Source of the DNA: Halocalculus aciditolerans
Lineage (GTDB): Archaea; Halobacteriota; Halobacteria; Halobacteriales; Halobacteriaceae
Reading direction: 5' to 3'
NCBI RefSeq assembly: GCF_014647475.1
Contig: NZ_BMPG01000003.1
Coordinates: 469,176 to 533,175, forward strand
Length of the DNA stretch: 64,000 nt
Part shown: one piece after another, positions 43,860-52,597 of the stretch
How the letters are laid out: every line of letters starts with the position of its first letter
How positions within the stretch are numbered: the stretch's first letter is position 1
Made by a program: the position numbers and the translations under genes
Notes under the pieces: generated by a model
The model's input: only the letters and a program-made list of their open reading frames with translations
Database searches by the model: none
What the model was told of the DNA's origin: nothing

Positions 43860-44328
43860 ACCAACAGTCGCGATACACACTGCTCGGGTGGGAGTTACTG
43901 GACCATCGGTATTGAGCGCGTCGTCAAGTTCGGGTGTCGGGTTTTTGCTGTCGCCGAAGATCGCACCTGCACTATTCGCAGCAGTGTTCGTAAGCGTAGC
44001 CGGTGTTTCGAGCGTGAGAAGTTCTTCCTCCGAGTAAATCGGGTCGTCTGGCCGAGGGAGGCTGAACGAAGGAATGACCACGGATCGAATCTCGTCGAGT
44101 ACCTCGCGCCAGTCCCGGCGAAGCATCCGTTGGATTGTCCGCTTTGACGGTTCTGAGTCCTTCTCGGACTCGCCTGTGGTGGTTCCGAGGTATGGCCACT
44201 CAGTCGTCGCACAAAGCATCTCGTCGACTCGCTCGACCAGATGATTCTGTGCGATCATCATCGTTGTTCGAGGGAAACGTACTGAATTGAGGGGTTCAGG
44301 GCTGTCGTGTACTTCTCATATCTGGGTG
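43860..44328. other. Gap holding an unrecognised minus-strand fragment
   Basis: A frame of about 122 codons runs from ATG 44261 down to about 43885 on the minus strand. It reads like a real protein N-terminus (WPYLGTTTGESEKDSEPSKR, DPIYSEEELLTLETPATLTN) and then runs antisense into the alpha/beta hydrolase gene with meaningless sequence. It looks like the 5' part of a gene truncated by rearrangement. I do not recognise the family; transposon debris is possible. Confidence 0.35.
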
Positions 44329-45873
44329 TCAGTCCTCACTCTCTACAGGGGTATCGTGGACTGCCGCGCGCTGCTCGGCACCGGATTCCTCCTTCAGGTC
44401 GAGGTTCGGAAGGGCGAGCGACGCGACGAGCGCAACGCCGAGGAGAGCGACACCAAAGAGGAAGACGTCGTGGAACGCGTTGACGAGCGCGCTGATGACC
44501 TGTTGTTGAAGCTGTGGGGATAACTGCTGGATCACCTGTGGGCTCTCCGAGACAGTGCTCGGGTCAACACCCGTTGGCAGTACGTCGCTGAGTTCGGCGG
44601 TGAGATGGCGATTGAAGACGATACCGAACGCGGAGACGCCGAGTGCCTCACCGAGGTTTCGGGCGAACGAGTAGAGCGAACTCACCTCGCCGATGTCGTT
44701 CCCGCTCACCGCGTTCTGAATCGCGGTCGCAAGCGTCGGTCCCGTCATCCCGATCGTTCCGGTGATGAACATATAGACCGCCGTCTGAAGCAAACTGACG
44801 TCTGCTCCCATCGTCGAGAGCAGATAGCAACCGACCATAGTGGTGAGCAGTCCGGCGACCGTGAGTGTCTTGTACCGTCCGAGCCTGCTCATGAGCTGAC
44901 CGGCGAGGACCGCACTCCCGATGGAACCGAGGGTAAACGGGATGAGAAGCGCACCCGTGTTCACGCCACTCTCCTCGAGGACCGTCTTCATGAAGACGGG
45001 GACGTAGTTGATTACGCCGAGCATAACGCCGCCGAGGAGCACCGAGAGCACGGTAATCAGGAGGACCGATCGGTTACGGAACAGGCCGAGCGAGACCATC
45101 GGTTCCTCGGTGCGCCGCTCCTGGACGAGGAATAGCACGGTACTGAGGACGGTGACGGCCGCGAGACCAAGGGTCGGGAGAGACGTCCACGCGTAGCGGC
45201 TGCCGCCCCAAGAGGCGACGGCGACGAGCGCGGAGACGGCGACGACGAGGAGGCCAGCGCCCTCGTAGTCGATCCGATGGTTCTCGCTGGGCACGGGAAC
45301 GTCGAGGGCGACCTGTACGAGTGCGAGCGCGAGGAGGCTGAGCGGGAGGTTGACGTAGAAGATCCACCGCCACGTGAAGTGGTCGGTGAGGAAGCCCCCA
45401 AAGAGCGGTCCGGCCATGATGGCGGTTCCATTGACGAGCTGGAGGTAGCTCATGTACTTGCCGCGTTCGCGGGCAGTGAAGATGTCGCCGATGCCAGCCA
45501 TCGCCATCGCCATGAGTCCGCCGGCCCCGACGCCTTGGAGACCGCGGAAGACGGCGAGCTGGAGCATAGACCCCGAGACTCCGGAGAGGACGGAGCCCAC
45601 GAGGAAGACGACGATCGCAATCTGTGTGAGTCGGCGACGACCGTAGACGTCCGATATCTTCCCGTAGAGGGGTGTGACGGCCGTCGAGGTGATGAGGTAG
45701 GCGGTAACGACCCAGAAGACTTGGTCGAGCGATCCGAGGTCAGTGGCGATCGAGGGGAGGGCGGTCGCGACGATGGTTTGATCGACTGCACCGAGGAGCA
45801 TCGAGAGGCCGAGTCCAGCGAACGCGACGTACTTCAGACGACCGTCGAGCGAGCCGCCTGCGGCCTCAGGCAT
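44329..45873 (-). CDS. MFS multidrug-type exporter (DHA2/EmrB-QacA family)
   Basis: This 514-residue protein of about 14 membrane helices has the DHA2 signature LDxTIVATALP as AVDQTIVATALPSIATDL, LYGKISDVYGRRR (motif A), and GPLFGGFLTDHFTWRWIFYVNLPL (motif C region). It is a proton-driven exporter of drugs or metabolites in the cytoplasmic membrane. ATG 45873 is chosen; the extension to 46035 overlaps the regulator's promoter. The divergent TetR gene probably represses it. Confidence 0.9.
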   Translation of the reverse strand: MPEAAGGSLDGRLKYVAFAGLGLSMLLGAVDQTIVATALPSIATDLGSLDQVFWVVTAYLITSTAVTPLYGKISDVYGRRRLTQIAIVVFLVGSVLSGVSGSMLQLAVFRGLQGVGAGGLMAMAMAGIGDIFTARERGKYMSYLQLVNGTAIMAGPLFGGFLTDHFTWRWIFYVNLPLSLLALALVQVALDVPVPSENHRIDYEGAGLLVVAVSALVAVASWGGSRYAWTSLPTLGLAAVTVLSTVLFLVQERRTEEPMVSLGLFRNRSVLLITVLSVLLGGVMLGVINYVPVFMKTVLEESGVNTGALLIPFTLGSIGSAVLAGQLMSRLGRYKTLTVAGLLTTMVGCYLLSTMGADVSLLQTAVYMFITGTIGMTGPTLATAIQNAVSGNDIGEVSSLYSFARNLGEALGVSAFGIVFNRHLTAELSDVLPTGVDPSTVSESPQVIQQLSPQLQQQVISALVNAFHDVFLFGVALLGVALVASLALPNLDLKEESGAEQRAAVHDTPVESED

Positions 45874-45961
45874 CGGTTCGACACCTCCCGATTCGATTCG
45901 ACACGTCGGCGTTCTCTTGGGCCATACTCCACTACTGTCCGTATGACTGTATATGTGTTTC

Positions 45962-46007
45962 CGTTCATAGAGCCATGCGCGTGACCACAAACGACATACG
46001 TTCATAG
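45962..46007. promoter_or_regulatory. Shared MFS/TetR control region with direct repeat
   Basis: CGTTCATAG occurs at 45962-45970 and again at 45999-46007 in the divergent intergenic region of 148 bases. The second copy lies 14 bases before the TetR ATG. These are likely regulator sites or promoter elements for the two divergent genes. Confidence 0.4.
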
Positions 46008-46021
46008 CGCCGACGTCGACC

Positions 46022-46636
46022 ATGCGAAATTTCACGGAAGAGGAGCGGGAAGCGATCCGGGAAGACCTCCTCGAGACGGGCCGGGAAGTCGTCGGTACCT
46101 ACGGCTTCCAGAAGACGACGGTCAGCGACATCACGGAACCAGTCGGCATCGCCAAGGGGACGTTCTACCACTTCTTCGACTCGAAGTCCGACTACTTCCT
46201 CGAGCTGATCTCCCGCGAACACGACCGGCGCTTCGACCGTATCGAGGACGAACTCGAAGACGTCACTGACGCAACGGAAGGACTGGAACGCCTCTTCTCG
46301 ACGTGGGCGCGTGAAACGGAGGACGGCTTCTTCTCCGAAGCCGATACGGAGGACCTCATGCGGTCATACGACCGCCAGCCAGGCAGAGACGAACGGGACC
46401 CCGAGTACGAGCGCTTCGTCTCCCGACTCCGCCCGATTCTCGACGCGCTCCGCGAACGGACGGACGAAGAATTCCCCGACCTCTCCGCTGGGCAACTGGG
46501 TTACCTGCTAGAGGAACTCGAAACGATCGTTCACTTCGGGGACCACCCGCACGACACCGAGATCGACGGCTGGACCGGATCGGTCCTCTACGACCTCCAT
46601 ATCCCGGCGCTCGCGAGAGGACTGACCGCGGACTGA
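46022..46636 (+). CDS. TetR-family transcriptional regulator
   Basis: This 204-residue regulator has an N-terminal TetR helix-turn-helix (GTYGFQKTTVSDI and VGIAKGTFYHFFDSKSDYF, residues about 24-61) and an acidic alpha-helical effector domain. Divergent placement from the MFS exporter suggests that it represses that gene and is released by the exporter's substrate. Confidence 0.9.
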   Translation: MRNFTEEEREAIREDLLETGREVVGTYGFQKTTVSDITEPVGIAKGTFYHFFDSKSDYFLELISREHDRRFDRIEDELEDVTDATEGLERLFSTWARETEDGFFSEADTEDLMRSYDRQPGRDERDPEYERFVSRLRPILDALRERTDEEFPDLSAGQLGYLLEELETIVHFGDHPHDTEIDGWTGSVLYDLHIPALARGLTAD

Positions 46637-46912
46637 GAGCACAGTCAGACACTGTCGTTTAGGTAGTTCGACCGGGGTTCCGGACCGGCTACTACCACTC
46701 GTAGAGTCGGATCACCCGGATCGGTTCGTCAGGAGACAGGGCCTGAGCGGCTCGTTTTCTGTAACCATGCCGTCTTCGCTATCGTATGTTCACTCCTCGT
46801 GAACGTTTCGTGTCGTTCGCAACGTACCCCAGGGTGAGGCCGTGGGGGAGCGGAACCGCTTGCGCGGGACGCGTCGAGAAATCGAACGCGGCGAGAAGGG
46901 CGAGCGACTGAG

Positions 46913-48955
46913 TCAGGCGTCGACGAGCGTGACGCCGGTGAACTCGAAGCGCGCGCCGCCGGATTCGCTCTCGGTGACGCGGACGGTCCAGCCGTGGGCG
47001 TCGGCGATTTCCTTCACGATGGCGAGGCCGAACCCGGTGCCGTCGGGCGCGGTCGTCTGGCCCGGCTCGAAGACGCGATCTCGCTCTCCCTCGGGAATGC
47101 CGGGGCCGTCGTCCGCGACGAAGAACCCGGTACGAGTCGGTTCGTCAGACGGCGAGGGACCGGTACGAGTCGGTTCGCCAGACGGCGAGTGACCGGTACG
47201 AATCGATGTGTCAGCCGCCGAGGTACCGGTACAAGCCGATGCGTCAGTCGGCTCGGTTGCGTTCTGTGGGTCGGGGTGGTCGTCGATGGGGCCGACAGTG
47301 ATGGTGACGCTGGGGGGGTCGTCGGGAGAGTCGTCGAGGGAGTGTGGGTGGGGGGATGTGTTGCTGTGCTCGACGCTGTTGCGGAAGAGGTTTTCGAGGA
47401 CGTGGCGGAGGCGGTCGGGGTCGCCGCGGATGCGGAAGTCGTCGGTGAGGTGGAGGCGGGCGTCGCCGGTGTCGACGGTGCTCCAGGAGCTGGCGGCGAG
47501 GTCGGCGACGTCGACGAGTGTTTCGTCGGCGACGGTGCGGCCTTGTTGGGCGAGGGTGAGGGTGTCGTCGGTGATGGCGGCCATGCGGTCGAGGGCGGCG
47601 TCGACCCGGTCGAGGGCGTCAGTGGGGGCGTCGGTGTCGCGTTGGGCGATGTCGAGCCAGCCCCGTGCGACCTGGAGGGGGTTGCGGAGGTCGTGGGAGA
47701 CGACGCTGGCGAAGTTGTCGAGGCGTTCGTTCTGGCGTTCGAGTTCGCCTTCGTAGGTGAGGCGGTCGAGGGCGGCTTCGGTGTTCGCGGCGAGGATGGA
47801 GGCGAGTTCGACGTCGCCGTAGTCGAAGGCGGCGACGGTGGGGTCGACGATGCAGAGGACGCCGTGGTCGCCGAGGGGGAAGTACATCGCGGAGCGGGCG
47901 TCGCCGCGGTCGTAGTCGTCGTCGATGTCGCGGACGTCGTCGAACTGGCGGGGTTCCTGCTCGGCGTAGGTGCGGCCGGCGGGGGTGTCGCCGGTCGCGG
48001 CGTAGGTGGGGCGGTCGCCCATCTCGGCGTGGGCTTGGTCGGTGACGCCGACCGGTTGGAGGGAGCCGTCGCGGGCGAGGCGGACCACGGTGCTCGTGTA
48101 GGCGAGGATGGAGTCGGCGGCGTCGGCGACGAGGCGGGCGACGCAGTCGGGGTCGTCGGCGGTCATCAGGCTGCGCGTGGTCTCGTGGAGCGCGGCGAGT
48201 TGGGATGCGCGTTCGCGTCGGGCGGAGACGTCGCGGAAGACGGCGGCGACGAGGCGGTGGTCGGCGAGGTCGAAGACGCGGGCGTTGATTTCGACGGGGA
48301 TGCAGTCGCCGGTGGCGGTTTCGGCGCAGATAGGCGAGCCGTCGGGGAGGCGGGTGAAGGTGGCGTGTTGCTCGGCGACGTGGCGTTCGAAGAGCGCGTT
48401 GTAGGTGTCTTCCTCGCCGGTCGGGTGGAGGAGCGTCTGGGGTGCGCCGATGAGGTCGTCGGCGTCGTAGCCGAGGAGCGCGGTCGCCTGTTCGTTCACT
48501 TCGACGATTTCTCTGGTGACGGCGTCCGTGATGAAGACGGGGTCGGGGGCGGCTTCGAGGATGGTCTGGTACTTCTGGCGGAGGGCGCGGCGGTCGCTGC
48601 GGTCGCGGACGGCGGCCATGACTTCGAGGTCGTCGCCGGCGTCGATGGGGCTGAGGCTGACCTCGACGGGGAAGTGCGTGCCGTCTTTCCGGCGGCCGGT
48701 GAGGTCGAGGTTCGCGCCCATCGGCCGGGTCTCGGGGGCGTCGAGGTAGGCGTCGCGTTTAGCGACGTGACCGTCGCGAACGGCCTCGGGGACGAGCACT
48801 TCGACGGGGTCGCCGACGAGGTCGTCGGGGTCGTAGCCGAACATCTCGCTGACGCGGTCGTTCGCGTACGTGATTCGGCCGTCGGCGTCGACGAGGATGA
48901 TCGTGTCCGGCGACGCCTCACACATCGCCTCGTAGCGGGATCGTGTGCTGGACAT
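46913..48955 (-). CDS. PAS-PAS-GAF sensor histidine kinase
   Basis: This 680-residue soluble kinase has PAS (about 8-120), PAS (about 128-245), a GAF domain (about 255-400), HisKA with phospho-acceptor His421 (VVSHDLRNPLQ), and HATPase with N box LRHVLENLFRNSVEH and G boxes DDGPGIP and GTGFGLAI. No membrane helix is seen, so it probably senses a cytoplasmic cue such as redox state or a small molecule. Between N and G1 boxes (residues about 566-609) an 11-residue repeat of the type TGxSPSxEPTR is inserted. No response regulator is beside it, as is usual in haloarchaea. Confidence 0.88.
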   Translation of the reverse strand: MSSTRSRYEAMCEASPDTIILVDADGRITYANDRVSEMFGYDPDDLVGDPVEVLVPEAVRDGHVAKRDAYLDAPETRPMGANLDLTGRRKDGTHFPVEVSLSPIDAGDDLEVMAAVRDRSDRRALRQKYQTILEAAPDPVFITDAVTREIVEVNEQATALLGYDADDLIGAPQTLLHPTGEEDTYNALFERHVAEQHATFTRLPDGSPICAETATGDCIPVEINARVFDLADHRLVAAVFRDVSARRERASQLAALHETTRSLMTADDPDCVARLVADAADSILAYTSTVVRLARDGSLQPVGVTDQAHAEMGDRPTYAATGDTPAGRTYAEQEPRQFDDVRDIDDDYDRGDARSAMYFPLGDHGVLCIVDPTVAAFDYGDVELASILAANTEAALDRLTYEGELERQNERLDNFASVVSHDLRNPLQVARGWLDIAQRDTDAPTDALDRVDAALDRMAAITDDTLTLAQQGRTVADETLVDVADLAASSWSTVDTGDARLHLTDDFRIRGDPDRLRHVLENLFRNSVEHSNTSPHPHSLDDSPDDPPSVTITVGPIDDHPDPQNATEPTDASACTGTSAADTSIRTGHSPSGEPTRTGPSPSDEPTRTGFFVADDGPGIPEGERDRVFEPGQTTAPDGTGFGLAIVKEIADAHGWTVRVTESESGGARFEFTGVTLVDA
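47129..47260. repeat. 33-bp tandem repeat inside the histidine kinase gene
   Basis: Three clear copies of a 33-base unit start at 47129, 47162 and 47195, and a fourth divergent copy starts at 47228. Each encodes 11 residues, so copy number can change without a frameshift. The insertion lies in the loop between the N box and the ATP lid. Confidence 0.75.
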
Positions 48956-49066
48956 TGGTGTTCGTGGCTGCGACCGCTGTGGGCGGCGACGGTCGGTACT
49001 GGATAGTCATCTAGCACGTCACCGGATATAGGTTTCCTCACACGACCAAGAATTGGCGAGCGCGGG

Positions 49067-50170
49067 TCAGTCGTCGGCGGCGGGGCGGTCGTGGATGTGG
49101 CCGTCGATGCGCCTGAGCGAGCCGCCGGTGCGGTCGTTGTGGACGGCGAGGGCTTCGGCGACGATGCTGAGCGCGACCTGTTCGGGCGCGCCGCCGCCGA
49201 GGTCGAGGCCGACGGGCGTGTAGACGCGGTCGAGTTGGGCGTCGGTGAACGTGACGTCCTCGTCGGCGAAGTCACCGAGCATCTCCTGGAAGCGGTCGTC
49301 GGGGCCCATGAGGCCGACGTAGGGCGCGTCGGTGTCGAGGAGGGCTTCGACGGCGAGGCGGTCGTCGACGTAGTTGTGCGTCATGACGACGACGACGGTG
49401 TCGGCGTCAATGTCGACGTCGTCGGTGAGCGAGCGGGGGCTGGTGGAGACGACGGCGTCGGCGGCGGGGAAGCGCTCGGCCTTCGACTTCGCGCCGCGGA
49501 AACCGGCGACGGTGACGGAGAAATCCATGCGGGCGGCGAGGTCGACGACGGGGCGGGCGTCGTGGCCGGTGCCGACGACGACGAAGTCCGCGGGGGCGTC
49601 GATGACGTCCACGAAGACGGTGGCGGTCCCGCGGTCGGTGTCGACGGTGGCGGCGTGGGAGCTTCCGCCGGGGTCTCGGTCTTCGAGAGCGGCGGCGACG
49701 TCGGGTGGGAAGCCGTCGAGGGCGTCGGCGTAGGCGCGGTCGCCGACGGCGAGGCGGTCGTCGTCGCTGGCGATGACGGTGTAGACGACGGTGTCGTCGC
49801 CGGCGGCGTAGGCGTCGACGGCGCGGCGGAAGGAGTCGTCGAGGGGTTCGAGGAGGACGTCGAGGACGCCGTTGCAGCCGACGCCCATGCCCCAGACGTC
49901 GTCGTCGGTCATGAGGTCGTAGGTCTCGACGCGGGCGTCGCCGGTGTCGAGGACGCCGCGCGCGAGCCGGCGGACTTCGTCTTCGAGGCAGCCGGCGGTT
50001 ATCGCGCCGACGCCGCCCTCGCCGGGGGTGACGACCATCTTCGCTCCGGGCCGCCGGTACGCGCTCCCGCGGACGTCGACGACCGTCGCCAGCATCGCGT
50101 CCGCGCCCTCGTCGAGGAGGTCGCCAGCGACGTCCATCACCTCCGACTCCGGCACGCTCCACTCGCTCAT
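49067..50170 (-). CDS. XdhC/CoxI-family molybdenum hydroxylase accessory protein
   Basis: This 367-residue protein has an N-terminal XdhC/CoxI domain (ATVVDVRGSAYRRPGAKM, GCLEDEV) and a C-terminal Rossmann domain (FVVVGTGHDARPVVDLAARM, VVMTHNYVDDRLAVEALL). Such proteins bind, sulfurate and insert the molybdenum cofactor into xanthine-dehydrogenase-type enzymes. CoxG and MoeA genes follow within 2 kb but no hydroxylase structural gene is in the window. ATG 50170 is the first of the homologous sequence. Confidence 0.88.
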   Translation of the reverse strand: MSEWSVPESEVMDVAGDLLDEGADAMLATVVDVRGSAYRRPGAKMVVTPGEGGVGAITAGCLEDEVRRLARGVLDTGDARVETYDLMTDDDVWGMGVGCNGVLDVLLEPLDDSFRRAVDAYAAGDDTVVYTVIASDDDRLAVGDRAYADALDGFPPDVAAALEDRDPGGSSHAATVDTDRGTATVFVDVIDAPADFVVVGTGHDARPVVDLAARMDFSVTVAGFRGAKSKAERFPAADAVVSTSPRSLTDDVDIDADTVVVVMTHNYVDDRLAVEALLDTDAPYVGLMGPDDRFQEMLGDFADEDVTFTDAQLDRVYTPVGLDLGGGAPEQVALSIVAEALAVHNDRTGGSLRRIDGHIHDRPAADD

Positions 50171-50266
50171 ACCTAGCGATAGTGAGTGATAGACTAAATA
50201 CTCTGGCCCGGCCCCCGAGAAAACTTCATAATCGTGCATGATGTACGTCCGTATGGAGTGGTATGC

Positions 50267-50554
50267 ATGCGCAACACACAGTCCGGACCGGTCGGCGAGA
50301 GAGCGGAGGCCGAGCGTGAGCACCGCGAGCGCGCCGGGAGCCGGCGAGGGAACTACTCTTGCGCGCTGGTGAGTTTCGTCGTCACCGTCGTCGTCGGCGT
50401 CCTCGCCTACCCGCTCCTCGTGGCGCTCACCCGACCGTTCACCGTGCTCGCGACGACGATGCTCGTCTTCGCGCTCCTCGGCATCCTCGCCGTCACTTGG
50501 CTCGCTCTCGACCTCCTCTGGGACTGGCGCGCCACCCACCGGCCCGCGCGGTAG
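50267..50554 (+). CDS. Small two-helix membrane protein
   Basis: This 95-residue protein has a charged N-terminal segment (about residues 1-30) followed by two hydrophobic helices (about 32-55 and 58-82) and an Arg-rich end. No family is recognised. GTG 50234 is an in-frame alternative start. It lies between XdhC and CoxG genes on the opposite strand. Confidence 0.55.
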   Translation: MRNTQSGPVGERAEAEREHRERAGSRRGNYSCALVSFVVTVVVGVLAYPLLVALTRPFTVLATTMLVFALLGILAVTWLALDLLWDWRATHRPAR

Positions 50555-50664
50555 AACGGATGGACTCGTGCGCGCACAGGCCGTGCCTCGACCGACGATC
50601 CCCGCGACAGAGGGAGCCCACCCGCATCGACCCCCTATTTCGGCGGTCCCGTGGGTTTCGCGCG

Positions 50665-51120
50665 CTACTCGGGCGCGCCGAGCGCCTCCTGGATGTTGTC
50701 GATGGTCTTCTTCACCTGTCGTTTCGCGACGGACTTCACGAGGCGACTCCCCATGTTCATCACGCGCCCCGTGACGTTCATCTCGACCTCGTAGTCGACG
50801 TGCGTGCCGGGGCCGTCCTCGCGCGGAACGAGGTACATCTCGCCCGTCGCCGACATCCCCGAATCGCCTTCCTCCGCGTCCCCGGTCAGTTCGACTTTCA
50901 CGTACTCCTCTTCTTCCTGTTCGAGGATTTCGATGTTCGAGTCGAACGTCGCGGAGATGTAGGAGATCTCGATACCGATAGTCGCCGTGTAGTGGGTGTC
51001 GTCGACGACGTCGACGTCCTGGCAGTTCGGGATGCAGCCGCCGAGTTCCTCGGGGTCGAGGACGAAATCCCAGGTCTCGCTCGGTGACGACGCCACGTCG
51101 AAAGTCCCGTCGAACTCCAT
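50665..51120 (-). CDS. CoxG-like SRPBCC-family protein
   Basis: This 151-residue SRPBCC/START-fold protein resembles CO-dehydrogenase subunit G (EFDGTFDVASSPSETWDFVLDPEELGGCIPNC). CoxG proteins help recruit or insert molybdenum hydroxylases at the membrane. Nearby XdhC and MoeA support that link. It is divergent from moeA. Confidence 0.85.
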   Translation of the reverse strand: MEFDGTFDVASSPSETWDFVLDPEELGGCIPNCQDVDVVDDTHYTATIGIEISYISATFDSNIEILEQEEEEYVKVELTGDAEEGDSGMSATGEMYLVPREDGPGTHVDYEVEMNVTGRVMNMGSRLVKSVAKRQVKKTIDNIQEALGAPE

Positions 51121-51207
51121 GTGTCACGTATTATCGTGATACGATAAAACTCTTCGCCGCGAGCGAGTCGAGCGAACCGTTATCACGCCACGCGACAAGA
51201 AGCACGT

Positions 51208-52419
51208 ATGGCCGATCACCCCGACCTGGTGACGCGCGACCGCGCCGTCGGCGACGTGCTCGCGGCGCGCGAATCCGCCCTCGCGTCCCGCGACACGGAG
51301 ACGGTCCCGCCCGACGAAATCGGCGGTCGGGTGCTCGCCGAAGACGTCGTCGCGGACGCGGACGCGCCGCCCGTGAGCCGGGCGACGATGGACGGGTTCG
51401 CGTTCGACGCGACCGACGACTATCCGCTCACCCTCGGAGAGGGCGAGGTGTTTCCGGAGGACGACCCGGGCGACCTCGACGCGGGGCACGCTCGCCGCGT
51501 CGCCACGGGCGCGCCGATTCCGCGCGGCGCGAACGCCGTGTTGAAGCGCGAAGACGCCCGCGTCTCGGACGGCCGCCTCCGCGGGAAGCGCGTCGAGCCG
51601 GGGACGTACGTCTCCGAGCGCGGGAGTAACTACGCGGCCGGCGACGCGCTCTTCGCGGCGGGCGAACGCCTCTCCGCGAAGGACGCGATACTCCTCGGCG
51701 ACCTCGGCGTCGACGACGTCGCGGTCTTCGAGCGGTTCTCCGTCGGCGTGCTGGCGACGGGAACGGAGATTCACGAGGGCGTGACGGCGGACCTCGACTC
51801 CGACATGCTCGCGGGCCTCGTCGAGTCGTGGGGGCACGACGCGGTCTACGAGGGCTCAGTGCCCGACGAGGGCGACCGCGTTCGGGACGCTATCGAGTCG
51901 CTGGCGCGCGAGCACGACGTCGTCGTGACGACGGGCGGGACGAGCGTCGGGCACAAGGATTACGTCGTCCGCGCGCTCGCCGACCTCGGCGAGATCGACT
52001 TCCACCGCGTGCGCCTGCGCCCGGGCAAGCCGCTCGCGCTCGCCCGCCTCCCCGAGCACGACGCGGTCGCGTTCGCCGTCCCGGGGAAGCCCGTGGGCGC
52101 GCACACCGTCGCGACGCTCGTCGCGCGGCCGTTCTTCACGGGCGACGCCCGCCACCCCACCGTGTCCGCAGAAGTGACCGTCGACCTCGAACTCGGTCCG
52201 TCGGGGTTCGACTACGCGATTCCCGTCACGCTCGACGGCGACCGAGCGACGCCGCTCGGCCACGCCTCCTCGGCGCTCGCAGTCTACGAAGACACCTACG
52301 ACCCGAGCGTGCTGTCGGCGAGCACCCGGGCGACGCGCGCCGACGGCCTCGTCGTCACTACCGACGCCCTCACCGCCGGCGAACGCGTCGAAGTCGTCCC
52401 GTACTCGGTCCTCGACTGA
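51208..52419 (+). CDS. moeA: Molybdopterin molybdotransferase MoeA
   Basis: This 403-residue enzyme inserts molybdenum (or tungsten) into molybdopterin-AMP. Family motifs are RATMDGFAFDA, TGAPIPRGAN, LATGTEI, TTGGTSVGHKDYV and the LRPGKP / VPGKPVGAHT pair. The product supplies cofactor to enzymes such as the hydroxylase implied by XdhC and CoxG next door. Haloarchaea often carry several moeA paralogues, so it may be a dedicated copy. Confidence 0.9.
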   Translation: MADHPDLVTRDRAVGDVLAARESALASRDTETVPPDEIGGRVLAEDVVADADAPPVSRATMDGFAFDATDDYPLTLGEGEVFPEDDPGDLDAGHARRVATGAPIPRGANAVLKREDARVSDGRLRGKRVEPGTYVSERGSNYAAGDALFAAGERLSAKDAILLGDLGVDDVAVFERFSVGVLATGTEIHEGVTADLDSDMLAGLVESWGHDAVYEGSVPDEGDRVRDAIESLAREHDVVVTTGGTSVGHKDYVVRALADLGEIDFHRVRLRPGKPLALARLPEHDAVAFAVPGKPVGAHTVATLVARPFFTGDARHPTVSAEVTVDLELGPSGFDYAIPVTLDGDRATPLGHASSALAVYEDTYDPSVLSASTRATRADGLVVTTDALTAGERVEVVPYSVLD

Positions 52420-52597
52420 CCGCTGTTCCCGGGTCGTCGACTCCGGAGCGGCGCTCCCCTCCTCGCGAGACAGGTTGGATGTGCGAGAGGTGGGACGACG
52501 TGTCACATCGGTTGAACCGCCGCGTGTGTGAGTCAGTCCCGTGTCGTGTCCGGCCAGTTGTCTTTTCAGCCGTGACCAGTAAACGCGTTGTAGAGCA

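Noticed and set aside
47129..47260. CRISPR array
   Set aside because: The 33-bp units are contiguous with no spacers and encode an in-frame peptide repeat.
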